From: JBBQWZ01 sp038210135
GTDB lineage: Bacteria > Acidobacteriota > Terriglobia > Bryobacterales > Bryobacteraceae
Assembly: GCA_038210135.1 (NCBI GenBank)
Contig: JBBQWZ010000018.1
Span: 1-64,000 of the forward strand
Length of the DNA stretch: 64,000 nt
Reading direction: 5' to 3'
Both the position numbers and the translations under genes were made by a program. Shown piece after piece: positions 1 through 8,868 of the stretch (positions are counted from its first letter, which is position 1; each line of letters starts with the position of its first letter). The notes beneath the pieces are model-generated. The model was not told the DNA's origin, did not search any database, and was given only the letters and a program-made list of their open reading frames with translations.

Positions 1-240
1 CAGTTGTCTGCATGGGCGGCCGGCGGAACGTCTCGGAGAACCGCCTCCGATCCGGCGTCTGGGAGCCGGGCTTCCCGCGAGTTTGTTGGCCAAACATTGA
101 CTTACGATTTAGGTTTTAGCATGGGCGGTTGCTGGATTTGCGGGTTGGATTTGTAAGAGGTTGATTTGGTTTGAGATTGACTTGCGTTTTTCGCGGTACT
201 GCTTGTTTTAGTAAGCGCGATCTTTATGATCGCGCCTCGG

Positions 241-524
241 TGCGAAACGAAGCCAACGGTGTCAGGTGCCGGGTCCCATCGCTTACGCTCAGGGTTCAAG
301 CCGGTCGGCGTGATGCTTGCGAAACATGGCCAGTTCGGCCAAGGTGAAGCTAGTTGCGGGGACCTGACGGTCGCGCCTCGGTGCGAAACGAAGCCATCGC
401 CGGTGCGAAACGAAGCCAGTCAAGACGAGAGTGGTAAGTGTCCGCTTCCGACGCGCTCCTTTCGGAGCGCTCTGGGCGCGGCTCGGATTCGGATGTGCGA
501 ATCGGCGTTCTGCGAAACGAAGCC
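241..524. repeat. Four copies of a 14-nt intergenic repeat
   Basis: The 14-mer tgcgaaacgaagcc occurs at 241-254, 382-395, 404-417 and 511-524. The first two copies are also preceded by cgcgcctcgg. Spacing is irregular, so this is not a CRISPR array. The repeats keep several frames open by chance, which explains spurious long reading frames in this stretch. Confidence 0.8.
273..297 (-). repeat. Dispersed 25-nt intergenic repeat (copy 1)
   Basis: On the minus strand this reads gaaccctgag followed by cgtaagcgatgggac. The same element recurs at 51957, 53297, 59126 and 59194 (diverged), always between or at the edges of genes, so it behaves like a REP-type element. Confidence 0.8.
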
Positions 525-637
525 ATCATTTCCGGTGGTGATGAGCACTACTGCGCGGCACTTCACCCATGGCTCTTCCGCCCAGCGGATGGCCTTCGTG
601 CCGCTTCGTTGGGCGCCTCGCCGGTCCGCTTCGCGCT

Positions 638-1996
638 CTAGACCGGCTTGCTTGGCGTGGTTGTGGTCGGCGCGGGCGCAGGCGTCGCGGCTGGACTCCG
701 CCGGGCGAATCCGCCTGTCGACTGCGGTGGGGTCGGAGGCGGTTCCGGCGGAATCGGCTTCTTGATCCGCCCGTCGAGCCGACCGTTGATGTAATCTTCC
801 TTCGCCTTCGCGAATTTCGGACCCGGCTCAATGCCCGTAGCGAGCAGATCCCGATCCGTCACTTCAAGCGCAATCGGAATGTACTTCGTGAAGTAATTCT
901 TGATGCGGTCCACCACCAGCCGCTGCTGCGAGCGCAATAGCAAGTACAGCATCAGCTCGCCCGGCTGCGCCTTCAGGAAGCGGTACACCGCCGACGCGCG
1001 ATTCAGCTTTGGAGCCTTCAACTCCTTCTCCAGCTTCTTTGCGTTCGCGTCCAGCTTCTGCCATTGCGCCAATTCCGCCTTGGTCAGTTCCAGCCGCTTG
1101 ATCAGCGCCGCCTTTTCTTTCGGATTCAGCTTCTCGACCAGCACGTTGAGAAACAAACCCAGATTCTGCGCTGTGAATTCCGAGCCCGACGGCACCATCT
1201 GACGCGCTTTATGCAGGCGTTGGAACGTCGGCAGATTCAACTTCGTTCCAGCCAGGGCCGACGAGAACAGATGCGCCAGCTTCTCTTCTTCGAGCACCCG
1301 CAGCAGTTCGCCCGGATCCGGCTCATCCGCGATTTTCCGTAATTCGAGATTCAAACCCTCGACCGGAATCTTCGTTTCCATCTCGGCTTCGCGCGCGTTC
1401 GCGTATTGCATCTGCGTGCGCTCTTCGATCGCGAAATTCAGCCGCGTCTTGAATCGCAAGAGCCGCAGCAGCCGCAGCGGGTCGTCATAGAACGCGTAGT
1501 TGTGAACCGTCCGCATCTCTTTGCGCTCAAGATCCGCCTGCCCATTCGTCGGATCGAGCAGCAGCCCGCGCGACGCCTTGTGCAGCGACAACGCCATCGC
1601 GTTAATCGTGAAGTCGCGCCCGCGCAGATCCTCGTGCATGGTCGCCGGAGCCACCACCGGGCGCGCGCCCGGCTTGCCATACCGCTCCGTCCGCGCCATC
1701 CCGATCTCGACCGTGACGCCGTTCGAAAACAGCAGCTCCGCCGATTTCTTGTGGTCGTCGGTCGAAAGGATTTCCGCCTCGCCCTTCGCCGCCAGCAGCT
1801 TCGCGAACTTGATCGCGTTGCCTTCTACAGTGAAGTCGAGATCGCGGATGGGAAATCCGCCCAGCATGTCGCGCATTGCGCCGCCCGACAGGAACAGGTT
1901 CAAGCCCTGTTCAACCGCCTTGGCTTGTACCTCGGCCGCCACGCGGCTCTGATCCGCTGTCAAGTGGCTGTCCAACATGAACATGTAGTCGCTCAT
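638..1996 (-). CDS. CCA tRNA nucleotidyltransferase / poly(A) polymerase family protein
   Basis: This 452-residue protein has the class II polymerase-beta nucleotidyltransferase head: the GGAMRD loop near residue 38, the metal-binding DLDF motif, then GRDFTINAMAL and DPLRLLRLLRF, which in this family form the nucleotide and tRNA binding neck. Such enzymes add CCA to tRNA 3' ends or A tails to RNA; sequence alone does not separate the two. The C-terminal 40 residues are Pro/Thr-rich and probably disordered. The ATG at 1996 is chosen because gaaagg lies just upstream; an in-frame start 60 nt earlier has no such site. It stands alone, facing the recombinase gene upstream. Confidence 0.85.
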   Translation of the reverse strand: MSDYMFMLDSHLTADQSRVAAEVQAKAVEQGLNLFLSGGAMRDMLGGFPIRDLDFTVEGNAIKFAKLLAAKGEAEILSTDDHKKSAELLFSNGVTVEIGMARTERYGKPGARPVVAPATMHEDLRGRDFTINAMALSLHKASRGLLLDPTNGQADLERKEMRTVHNYAFYDDPLRLLRLLRFKTRLNFAIEERTQMQYANAREAEMETKIPVEGLNLELRKIADEPDPGELLRVLEEEKLAHLFSSALAGTKLNLPTFQRLHKARQMVPSGSEFTAQNLGLFLNVLVEKLNPKEKAALIKRLELTKAELAQWQKLDANAKKLEKELKAPKLNRASAVYRFLKAQPGELMLYLLLRSQQRLVVDRIKNYFTKYIPIALEVTDRDLLATGIEPGPKFAKAKEDYINGRLDGRIKKPIPPEPPPTPPQSTGGFARRSPAATPAPAPTTTTPSKPV

Positions 1997-2104
1997 CGTC
2001 GATGACCTTTCGAGAATCCTCGGGAACATGGCAGCTCCCCGAAATCCTCCGCCCACAACCTTCTACTCCCGGAGTCAGCCCCGGAACGCGACGCGAAGCC
2101 TTAA

Positions 2105-3121
2105 TCAGGCTCGCGGGTGGTGCTTGTCCAATGTGCTCCGTAATCGTCCGCGCGCTACGTGCGTGTATACTTCCGTCGTCGAAATGTCCGCGTGACCCAG
2201 CATCACTTGGACGCTCCGCAAGTCCGCACCGCCCTCGACCAGGTGCGTCGCGAACGAATGTCGCAGCACGTGCGGCGAAAGGCCGTGGAACAGACCCGCC
2301 ACCTTGCCGTGCTTCTTGACGATCTGCCAGAACGCCTGCCGCGTCATCCGCCCGCCGCGGTTGGTCACGAACAGATACGGCGTCGCCCGGCCCTTGAGAA
2401 TCGCGCTCCGCCCCTGCGTCAAATACGTCGAAATCACGGTCTGCGCCGACCTTCCCATCGGAACCATGCGCTGCTTATTACCTTTTCCCGTCACTCGCAG
2501 AATCCCCAGATTCAGCTCCACGTCCGTCAGGCGCACGCTAATCAGTTCCGACACGCGAAGCCCCGATGCATAGACGAGTTCCAGCATCGCCCGGTCACGC
2601 AATCCGGTCGGCTGATTCGCCGGAGGCGCCGTCAGCAGTGTGTCGATTTCCTGCCGGTTCTTGTACTTCGGAAGCGCCGAACCCTGACGCGGAAGCGCCA
2701 GGCCGTCTTTCAATGCCAGAAAATCCGGCATTTCCTGCCCCAGAAAACCGCAAAACTGACGCAGTGTCACGATATGCCGCGCCAACGATCGCGGTTTCAA
2801 TCCGCCTTCGGGCGTTGCGTTCTGCCGCGTTAAATAAGATACGTACGTACGCAATCTCTCCGCATCCGGCGCATTCGCGCCCAGAAATGCCGCCAGCTTT
2901 TTCAGGTCCAATCCGTAGGAAGCGATGGAATTCGCCGCCAATACTTTTTCTACCCGGCAAAAATGCAGAAACGCCGCAATCTGCGCGGTTAACGGCCCAC
3001 TCACGCTATGTTGTTGCTGCGTATGAGAGAAAGCTCCGCCAGAATCCGCCTCGCGCGGGCTTTTTCGACCGTTGGCCACCACCGGGCCCGATCTTCCGCC
3101 CAAACCCTCCGTGGCGTTCAT
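2105..3121 (-). CDS. XerC/XerD-like tyrosine recombinase
   Basis: The protein has an N-terminal SAM-like core-binding domain and a C-terminal catalytic domain with the expected residues: Arg in ASGLRVSEL, Lys in TGKGNKQR, HVLRH, the GH of MLGHADIS, and the Tyr nucleophile in TEVYTHV. The compact size and motifs match chromosome-dimer-resolving Xer recombinases rather than phage integrases. The ATG at 3121 gives 338 residues; a GTG at 3004 would give 299, close to the usual Xer length, and the residues between are low-complexity, so the true start may be 3004. Neither start has a clear ribosome binding site. No dif-like site was identified. Confidence 0.85.
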   Translation of the reverse strand: MNATEGLGGRSGPVVANGRKSPREADSGGAFSHTQQQHSVSGPLTAQIAAFLHFCRVEKVLAANSIASYGLDLKKLAAFLGANAPDAERLRTYVSYLTRQNATPEGGLKPRSLARHIVTLRQFCGFLGQEMPDFLALKDGLALPRQGSALPKYKNRQEIDTLLTAPPANQPTGLRDRAMLELVYASGLRVSELISVRLTDVELNLGILRVTGKGNKQRMVPMGRSAQTVISTYLTQGRSAILKGRATPYLFVTNRGGRMTRQAFWQIVKKHGKVAGLFHGLSPHVLRHSFATHLVEGGADLRSVQVMLGHADISTTEVYTHVARGRLRSTLDKHHPRA

Positions 3122-3180
3122 TGTGCCAATGATACAATATCCGCGAAATTGTTTGGAAGCGTTTCTTACGAAAGGCTTAG

Positions 3181-3395
3181 GTGGCATAGGCCTCCGGCCT
3201 GTGAATGTGACTTGGGCCTCCGGCTTGTGAATGTGACTTGGGCCTCCGGCCTGTGAACGTGACTTGGGCCTCCGGCTTGTGAATGTGACTTGGGCCTCCG
3301 GCCTGTGAACGTGGCTTGGGCCTCCGGCTTGCCTTGACGCCTGTTGCGCTCAGTTGGTTAATGTAGTTGATGCACAGGCCGGAGGCCTATGCCAC
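3181..3395. repeat. 26-nt tandem array bounded by 23-bp perfect inverted repeats
   Basis: About 5.5 copies of a 26-nt unit beginning cctccggcct run from 3191 to about 3330. Odd units read ggcct and even units ggctt, so the array is really a 52-nt higher-order repeat. The first 23 bases (3181-3203) recur as an exact reverse complement at 3373-3395. The core aggcc-gga-ggcct is itself a small hairpin. Related copies lie near 8197, 43868 and 59886. It fills the gap between the recombinase and the next gene. Confidence 0.9.
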
Positions 3396-3413
3396 TTGTA
3401 AGCTCAGGAGAAG

Positions 3414-3902
3414 ATGGCAGGATCTACCAATAAGAAAGTGTCTGTGATCCGGTTCGACCGCGAACCCGTGGCTGGCACGGTCAGCCTCCAGGACTTCGTC
3501 ACGCCGGCCGGCATTGAACTGCTTTCCGTCTCCGGATCCCTCGTCGCCATTCCTTTCGACGAAGCCAAAGCCGTTTGCTTTCTTCGTGATTTTGACGACG
3601 CCAGCCCCTGGAAACCGAATCGAGCCTTCGGAACCCGCCCCAAAGCCGCCGGCCTCTGGATCCGCGTCGTGTTCCGGGACGGCGATTCTCTCGAAGGAAT
3701 GATCACCAACGACCTGACGCAGATGGAGCCCGCCGGCATCACCCTGGTCCCCCCCGAACCCGGAGCCTCCGCGCAACGCATCTTTGTGCCCCGCCAAGCC
3801 TCCATCTCCATTCAGGTTCTGGGCGTTATCGGGAGCCCTCTCCGCCGCGTGCAACCAAAGGGGACGAAGCCGGAACCGGGCCAAATGGCGATGTTCGACT
3901 AA
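3414..3902 (+). CDS. Conserved hypothetical protein (DUF6982-like)
   Basis: This 162-residue protein has no signal peptide or membrane segment. Its middle reads like a small beta-barrel (GLWIRVVFRDGDSLEGMITNDL), followed by FVPRQASISIQVLGVIG, a layout I associate with acidobacterial DUF6982 proteins, though this is from memory. A good ribosome binding site (aggag) precedes the ATG by six bases. Its last 77 bases overlap, in convergent orientation, the 3' end of the 2H phosphodiesterase gene. No function can be assigned. Confidence 0.7.
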   Translation: MAGSTNKKVSVIRFDREPVAGTVSLQDFVTPAGIELLSVSGSLVAIPFDEAKAVCFLRDFDDASPWKPNRAFGTRPKAAGLWIRVVFRDGDSLEGMITNDLTQMEPAGITLVPPEPGASAQRIFVPRQASISIQVLGVIGSPLRRVQPKGTKPEPGQMAMFD

Positions 3903-4500
3903 GCGATCCGTCGTCGGACCAGTGCCACTCTTCGCACGGTCTGCCTAAGTCGCACTTCGCCAAGTCGATCCATTGGCTGCAGCCCGTCGGCACCTCGACG
4001 CCGTTCTGCACGAACACCATGCGCTCGGCGAGAAACCGCTTCGAGGAACTCCACTCGCTCCAGCGTTCTCGCGCGTGCGCCACCACTTCGTCGAGGCGTT
4101 CTTCGGCGATTTCCTGCGCCAGCGTCAAGTGCGGATGAAACTCGAACGGTTCATTGAACTTCAACTGCCCGCTGTTCAACCGATTGTGCAGCCGTTCGAC
4201 GTCGCTCTTACCTTCGCCGATCGATAGGTAGATGGCTTGCGAAATCGGAAACACCTCGACGTCGCGCAGCTCGACTTCAAGCGGCGTCGTCGCGCGCAAA
4301 ATCTCCGAAGCCTCTTTCCAGCCCTGATCGGGCGGAGCTTCTAAAATACGCGGAGGCAGAATCGTGACGTGCGATTTCGCCGTGCACGCCGGAACGAGTT
4401 CGCGGCGGAGTTCGTCGAGGAAGCGGCCGAGTGGGCCAGGAATGTAAGTAACCAAGGCAAAGGCGTTCACCCGTGACACCTCGCCGAAAACACAACCCAT
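3826..4500 (-). CDS. 2'-5' RNA ligase / 2H phosphodiesterase superfamily protein
   Basis: The two HxT motifs that define the 2H superfamily are present: HVTI near residue 44 and HLTL (in HPHLTLAQE) near residue 125. Family members open cyclic phosphates or ligate 2'-5' RNA ends; the substrate here is unknown. The ATG at 4500 lacks a binding site, whereas a GTG at 4470 is preceded by gaggtg at six bases, so the real protein probably starts there (214 residues). The 3' end overlaps the neighbouring gene by 77 bp on the opposite strand, so the last residues (Pro/Ser-rich) are likely unconserved. Confidence 0.75.
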   Translation of the reverse strand: MGCVFGEVSRVNAFALVTYIPGPLGRFLDELRRELVPACTAKSHVTILPPRILEAPPDQGWKEASEILRATTPLEVELRDVEVFPISQAIYLSIGEGKSDVERLHNRLNSGQLKFNEPFEFHPHLTLAQEIAEERLDEVVAHARERWSEWSSSKRFLAERMVFVQNGVEVPTGCSQWIDLAKCDLGRPCEEWHWSDDGSLSRTSPFGPVPASSPLVARGGEGSR

Positions 4501-4560
4501 AGGAAAGAGCTGCCTTTATTCTAGCGCCGTTCGCTCGCCGCTACGCGCGCCCCGTTCCAG

Positions 4561-4872
4561 TCATGCAACAGCGACGGCGGCCTGCGCTTCGACTGCCTGC
4601 TTGTCTTCGGGCAGCACCCATTTGGCCTGCTCGAAACCGACATACTTCACGATCCGCAGTTCGAAAGCATCCACCTCGATCACATCGCCGACCTGCAGCG
4701 CCCGCGGCGAGTCCCGCACCGCCGCCCATACCGCATAGGGATTCTCGCCCTCCAACGTGAAGGCTTCCTCGTAGTCCTTGGGCTTCACCTGCGACAAGCC
4801 GCTCAGATGCGGCGTCCAGCGGAAGTTCTGGCGGACATGTTCTTTCAACCGGAATACGCGGTAGCTTGGCAT
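4561..4872 (-). CDS. Small conserved hypothetical protein
   Basis: A 103-residue soluble protein with no domain I recognise. It has many aromatic and acidic residues (FRLKEHVRQNFRWTPH, ENPYAVWAAVRD) and an Ala/Val-rich tail. It begins 8 bases after the patatin gene stop, so the two are probably cotranscribed. The protein-like composition and operon position support it being real; its role is unknown. Confidence 0.65.
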   Translation of the reverse strand: MPSYRVFRLKEHVRQNFRWTPHLSGLSQVKPKDYEEAFTLEGENPYAVWAAVRDSPRALQVGDVIEVDAFELRIVKYVGFEQAKWVLPEDKQAVEAQAAVAVA

Positions 4873-4880
4873 ACCTGCGC

Positions 4881-5657
4881 CTATTGTCTCTCAAAACATT
4901 CGCCAACGGAAATGTTTTCTCGGATCCGTCCGCTCGCCACCAGCGCCCGCGCGTCGGACGCGCCGAGCGCCATCCACTCGTCCACCTGCCGCCGGTTCCA
5001 GAACAGCGAGTCGAGCGCCGAACCCAACGGCTGCGATGGAGTCAGCAGCGTCACCTCGACATCCGCCGGAGCCTTCCGCCGCGGCAGGAATCTCTGCAGC
5101 CGCGCCAGTCCGACTTTCCAGATATCGATCGCCACCACATGCGTCGCGCCGAATTCCGAAGCCGCCCATAACGGCAGCGCGCCGAGCAGTCCGCCGTCCG
5201 CGTGCAACCGCCCGCCCAAAAGCTGCTGCTGGAACACCAGCGGAATCGCACACGAGGCATAGAGATGACGCCACGTCATATCGGCTGCGCGGAACAGCCG
5301 CGGATGCAGTCCCCGCCACTCCGTGGTTACGGCTCCGTATTCGATTTGCGCCGGATAGCGATCGAAGATTTCGCGCGTTACGCGTTCGAGAATCGCGCCG
5401 CTCAGGAAGCCATTCCGCGGAAGCGCCCAGCGCATTTTCAAATGGGAGTTGATGTCGAGCGAGCGCCAGAATTCGCACAACTCTTCCGCCGGCATCCGCC
5501 CCGCGATCGCCCATCCGTTGAGTGATCCGACCGAGGCACCGATCACGGCATCGGGCTTCAGTAGGGGTTCCAGCACGCTCCACGCTCCCGCCTGGTAAGC
5601 GCCGAAGCCGCCGCCCGCCGACAGAATCAAAGCCGTCTTCCGAACCCGCTCCGCCAT
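4881..5657 (-). CDS. Patatin-like phospholipase
   Basis: Signature patatin elements are in order: the oxyanion-hole loop GGGFGAYQAG near the N-terminus, the nucleophile elbow GASVGSLNG, and the catalytic DGG in LHADGGLLGALP. This is a Ser-Asp dyad acyl hydrolase, presumably cutting membrane or storage lipids. The 258-residue form starting at ATG 5657 has gggag upstream and begins just before the conserved core; an earlier ATG would add a low-complexity leader. It is first in a two-gene unit with the small protein that follows. Confidence 0.85.
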   Translation of the reverse strand: MAERVRKTALILSAGGGFGAYQAGAWSVLEPLLKPDAVIGASVGSLNGWAIAGRMPAEELCEFWRSLDINSHLKMRWALPRNGFLSGAILERVTREIFDRYPAQIEYGAVTTEWRGLHPRLFRAADMTWRHLYASCAIPLVFQQQLLGGRLHADGGLLGALPLWAASEFGATHVVAIDIWKVGLARLQRFLPRRKAPADVEVTLLTPSQPLGSALDSLFWNRRQVDEWMALGASDARALVASGRIRENISVGECFERQ

Positions 5658-5770
5658 ACCGCTCCCAGTCTCGCATCCGTTTCTGAAACCAGAATCCGAG
5701 CCGCGTCCAGGGGGCTCCGAAGGAGCGCGCCGGAAGCGGATCATTGCAAGCTCGCACTCACCACGCCAAC

Positions 5771-6784
5771 CTACCCGCCCCGCAACTCATCCCGCACCAG
5801 CGTCCCGAACACCGTCGGAGTCCACGTGCTCCCCGGCTCCACCAAGTGCGGAAAATCCTTCCAGCTCCACGCCGTCCAGCCGATCCCCAAGGCGCGGAAG
5901 TACGCCGCCAGCTTGACGCCCCATTCGACATCCTTCGCCTCGCCGCCCCACTCCCCCGCGAAGACCGGATGCGCCCGCGCAAACGAGCCGAACGCGGACG
6001 GCCACGCCGGACCGCCATTCGCCGACGACCCCGAATACACGTGCGTCGAGTAGACGATGTCGTCGAGCTCCAACTCCATCCCGCGCAAATCGTACGCCCA
6101 GCGCGTGCCGCTGACAAACACCAGCGATTCCGGATGCGCCGCGCGGATCCGCGAAATCAGATACCGCGCCCAGGCCTTCCACGTTGCCGCCGAAACGCGG
6201 CGCATTCCCAGCACCGCCGTCTCCCCATCCTCGCGGACCGCCAACAGCGGATTCTCATCCTGCGTCAACGCATCGTGCGGCTCGTTGAACAAATCGAACA
6301 GCACCGCGGGCTCGTCGCGATAGCGCAGCGCCAGCGTCTCCCACAGCCAGCCCGTCTCCGTATTCGGCAACGGAGCCACCCGGTTCACATCGCCGTTTTG
6401 GAGAAATCCATATTCAAGGTCCGCATTCAGCCATTGCAGATCCAGCAGCGTATAGCAGCCGAGCGACGCGAACCACTCCACGGCTTGATCGATCGCGCTA
6501 AGGTAATCCTCGGCCGAATACGGCCAGCGGCCGCGTAACGCCCAATCCTGATTGAACGGAAGCCGCACGACGTTTGCCCGCCACTCGCCCGCGATCTCTT
6601 TGCATTCCGCAAGCGTCAAGCCGGTGGCGCTCAAGAATCCATCCGACCCTGGATCCGCATATTCGAAGCCCGACCGGTTCACTCCACGCAACAGCACCGG
6701 CTGCGCGGAACCCGCCTCGACAATGCGGTTCCCCCCGGTCATCAATCGGCCCAGTCCGTGCGAAAGCTCACCAGAAGTCGGCAA
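5771..6784 (-). CDS. Glycoside hydrolase family 5 (cellulase-type) protein
   Basis: The TIM-barrel GH5 catalytic residues are both visible: the acid/base Glu168 in FDLFNEP and the nucleophile Glu278 in VFAGEWGG; RLPF and STHVY are also typical. No signal peptide is apparent, which is unusual for a polysaccharide-degrading enzyme and may mean an intracellular substrate or a misplaced start. The listed start is a TTG; an in-frame ATG at 6739 would remove 15 residues. Neither has a strong binding site. The precise substrate (beta-glucan, mannan, glycolipid) cannot be told. Confidence 0.8.
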   Translation of the reverse strand: MPTSGELSHGLGRLMTGGNRIVEAGSAQPVLLRGVNRSGFEYADPGSDGFLSATGLTLAECKEIAGEWRANVVRLPFNQDWALRGRWPYSAEDYLSAIDQAVEWFASLGCYTLLDLQWLNADLEYGFLQNGDVNRVAPLPNTETGWLWETLALRYRDEPAVLFDLFNEPHDALTQDENPLLAVREDGETAVLGMRRVSAATWKAWARYLISRIRAAHPESLVFVSGTRWAYDLRGMELELDDIVYSTHVYSGSSANGGPAWPSAFGSFARAHPVFAGEWGGEAKDVEWGVKLAAYFRALGIGWTAWSWKDFPHLVEPGSTWTPTVFGTLVRDELRGG

Positions 6785-6905
6785 GTCCCGAGCATAACGC
6801 GCGGGAGAGCGTCCGCAACTGGCCCCGGTGAGTCACCCCAAATTGGACCGCATATTTGCCCCAACGCGATAACGTCGAAGGCTCCACTGGTGCCATGCTT
6901 CGAAC

Positions 6906-8198
6906 ATGGTTCGTACGCTGCTGATCGCCCTTACGCTGGTCGCCTCCCTTTCCGCTCAAACCGTCGCGGAGCGCAAGGCGTTGACCGAGAAGGAGCCGCA
7001 GAACGGCTTCGCCTGGTTCCAACTGGGCGACGCGTTGATCGCCGAGAATCAAGCGGCCGACGCCGTCCCGGCCTTCCAAAAGGCCCGCCAATTCGGATTT
7101 CAACCACCCGTTTCCGCCGAACGCGTCGTCCGCGCGTTGGTCGCCGCGAAGAACAACGATGGCGCTTTGCAGATGCTCGAACGCATGGGCCAGAATGGCT
7201 TCGCCGCCGTCGCATTGGTTGAAAGTGACGCCGCCCTCGCACCCATCCGATCCGACGCGCGCTACACCGCGGCGATCGCGCTGATTCGCGGCAATTCGGC
7301 ACCCTGCGAAAATCGCGAGCAGTTCAAGCAACTGGATTTCTGGGTCGGCGATTGGGCCGTCTACACCAAAGCCGGAAAGCTCGCCGGCGTCAACAAGATT
7401 GAGAAGATGCTCAACGGCTGCCTGATTCTCGAGAACTGGGTCGGCGTCGGCGGCATCGTCGGCAGGAGCATGAACTTCTACGATCAATCGCGCCAGCAAT
7501 GGCGTCAGATTTGGGTCGATGGAAGCGGCATCCCGGTCATCACAGCCGGCGGCCTCGAAGCCGACAAGTCGATGCGCCTGGCCGGCACCGGCAAGAATAC
7601 CGAAGGCGAATATCTGCAGCGCCTGACCTTCTCGCGGATCGACAACGGCAAAGTGCACCAGTTATGGGAGAAGTCGAAAGACAAGGGAACCTCCTGGACT
7701 CCACTCTTCGACGGCGTCTATCAGAAGCGGACCACGGAGATCGTCGAAGCAAAAGCGCAGACCGCTTGCGCCGCTCCCGAACACCGCAAGTTCGATTTCT
7801 GGATCGGCGATTGGGACGTACAATCGCCCGGCGCCACCGCGCCAAATCCCCCGCGCAGCAGTATCCAGAAGATCGTGGACGGCTGCGTCATCTTCGAGAA
7901 TTGGATGCCGCCCGGCGGAGGCGATGGCAAGAGCTTCAATTTCTACAGCCCGCTCGACAAGAAGTGGCACCAGATCTGGATCGCCGCCGGCGCCGGAGTG
8001 CTCGACATGGCGGGCGACTTCGAAGGCAAGGCGCTTCATTACGAAGGCGTGGTCCAGGGCAACGGGCGGACGGCTCTGCAAAAACTGACTTTCACGCCCC
8101 TCGACGACGGCCGCGTCCATCAATATTGGCAGCAATCGATCGACGATGGAAAAACTTGGACTGTCGCATTCGACGGGTATTACAACCGGCGGAAGTGA
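6906..8198 (+). CDS. Secreted protein with TPR-like N-terminus and two DUF1579-like repeats
   Basis: A 430-residue protein with a short signal peptide (MVRTLLIALTLVASLSAQ). Residues about 20-130 look like helical TPR-type repeats. Two homologous domains follow, each opening with a near-identical signature: QLDFWVGDWAVY near 140 and KFDFWIGDWDV near 300. Each continues through an ENW strand and a NFY...W.QIW segment, then a KLTF...GRVHQ.W end. This is an internal duplication of a DUF1579-like beta-barrel. Function unknown; probably periplasmic or extracellular. Confidence 0.75.
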   Translation: MVRTLLIALTLVASLSAQTVAERKALTEKEPQNGFAWFQLGDALIAENQAADAVPAFQKARQFGFQPPVSAERVVRALVAAKNNDGALQMLERMGQNGFAAVALVESDAALAPIRSDARYTAAIALIRGNSAPCENREQFKQLDFWVGDWAVYTKAGKLAGVNKIEKMLNGCLILENWVGVGGIVGRSMNFYDQSRQQWRQIWVDGSGIPVITAGGLEADKSMRLAGTGKNTEGEYLQRLTFSRIDNGKVHQLWEKSKDKGTSWTPLFDGVYQKRTTEIVEAKAQTACAAPEHRKFDFWIGDWDVQSPGATAPNPPRSSIQKIVDGCVIFENWMPPGGGDGKSFNFYSPLDKKWHQIWIAAGAGVLDMAGDFEGKALHYEGVVQGNGRTALQKLTFTPLDDGRVHQYWQQSIDDGKTWTVAFDGYYNRRK

Positions 8199-8219
8199 CA
8201 TAGGCCTCCGGTCTGTGAA
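8197..8219 (+). repeat. Single copy of the ggcctccgg hairpin repeat
   Basis: The stretch gtgacataggcctccggtct is a diverged single unit of the element that makes up the arrays at 3181 and 59886. It overlaps the stop codon of the preceding gene. Confidence 0.7.
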
Positions 8220-8262
8220 GCCTGATTTCAGCAACGCCAAGATCACCGGCGGAAGCGAAACG

Positions 8263-8868
8263 CTACTTGCTGAATAGATAGACCGCCATCTCCGCGAACA
8301 GATTTGGGCGGATTTTCACCGCCCGCTGACCGCTCAGGAAAATGCGCTTCTCGATGCGCCAGCCCTGCTCCTGCGACACCAGTTCGAAATCCTCGACCGT
8401 CAAAAAATGGATGTTCGGCGAGTTGTACCAGGAGTGCGGGAACAGCTCCGTCTGGGGAGCCCGGCCGCTCACCAAATGCGACCAGCGGACGCGCCAATGT
8501 CCAAAATTTGGAAACGCGACGATGCACCGCCTGCCGACGCGCAGCATCCCTTGCAGCACTTCGAGTGGAGCGCGGATTTCCTGCAGCGTCTGGCTCAAAA
8601 TCACGTAATCGAAAGCCTGATCCTGGTAGCCCGAGATCGCGTCTTCAATGTCGCTCTGATACGCGGACACGCCGCGCGCAATCGCCTTCTGCACTTTGGA
8701 CGGAGAGATCTCGACGCCTCGGGCGCGCACGCCCTTCTTGTCGCGCAGCCACGCCAGCAATTCGCCTTCGCCGCAGCCTAAATCCAGTACGAGAGATCCC
8801 GGCTCGACGATCTCGCCGATGATCGCGTAGTCGCTGCGTCCGAAAACGTCCTGGGCAAATTGGGGCAT
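8263..8868 (-). CDS. metW: Methionine biosynthesis protein MetW
   Basis: A 201-residue class I methyltransferase-fold protein with the MetW signature LDLGCGEGELLAWL, the GVEIS second strand and the ILSQTLQE segment; the C-terminus SGQRAVKIRPNLFAEMAVY is also characteristic. MetW partners MetX in homoserine acylation for methionine synthesis in many bacteria. Its ATG overlaps the metX stop codon by one base (TGATG), fixing the start and implying translational coupling. Confidence 0.92.
   Translation of the reverse strand: MPQFAQDVFGRSDYAIIGEIVEPGSLVLDLGCGEGELLAWLRDKKGVRARGVEISPSKVQKAIARGVSAYQSDIEDAISGYQDQAFDYVILSQTLQEIRAPLEVLQGMLRVGRRCIVAFPNFGHWRVRWSHLVSGRAPQTELFPHSWYNSPNIHFLTVEDFELVSQEQGWRIEKRIFLSGQRAVKIRPNLFAEMAVYLFSK

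Larger units (their letters stand above)
1..637. other. Gene-poor leading region with repeats
   Basis: I find no convincing gene here. One plus-strand frame is open from base 3 to a stop at 117-119, so the 3' end of a gene cut by the window edge cannot be excluded, but its composition is not persuasive. Bases 120-230 are relatively AT-rich with nothing recognisable. From 231 onward the region is dominated by short repeats described separately. Confidence 0.5.

Noticed and set aside
226..765. A plus-strand gene of about 180 codons
   Set aside because: It is built from repeated gcgaaacgaagcc segments and then runs antisense through the nucleotidyltransferase gene.
3191..3330. CRISPR array
   Set aside because: Units are contiguous with no unique spacers, and no cas genes are nearby.
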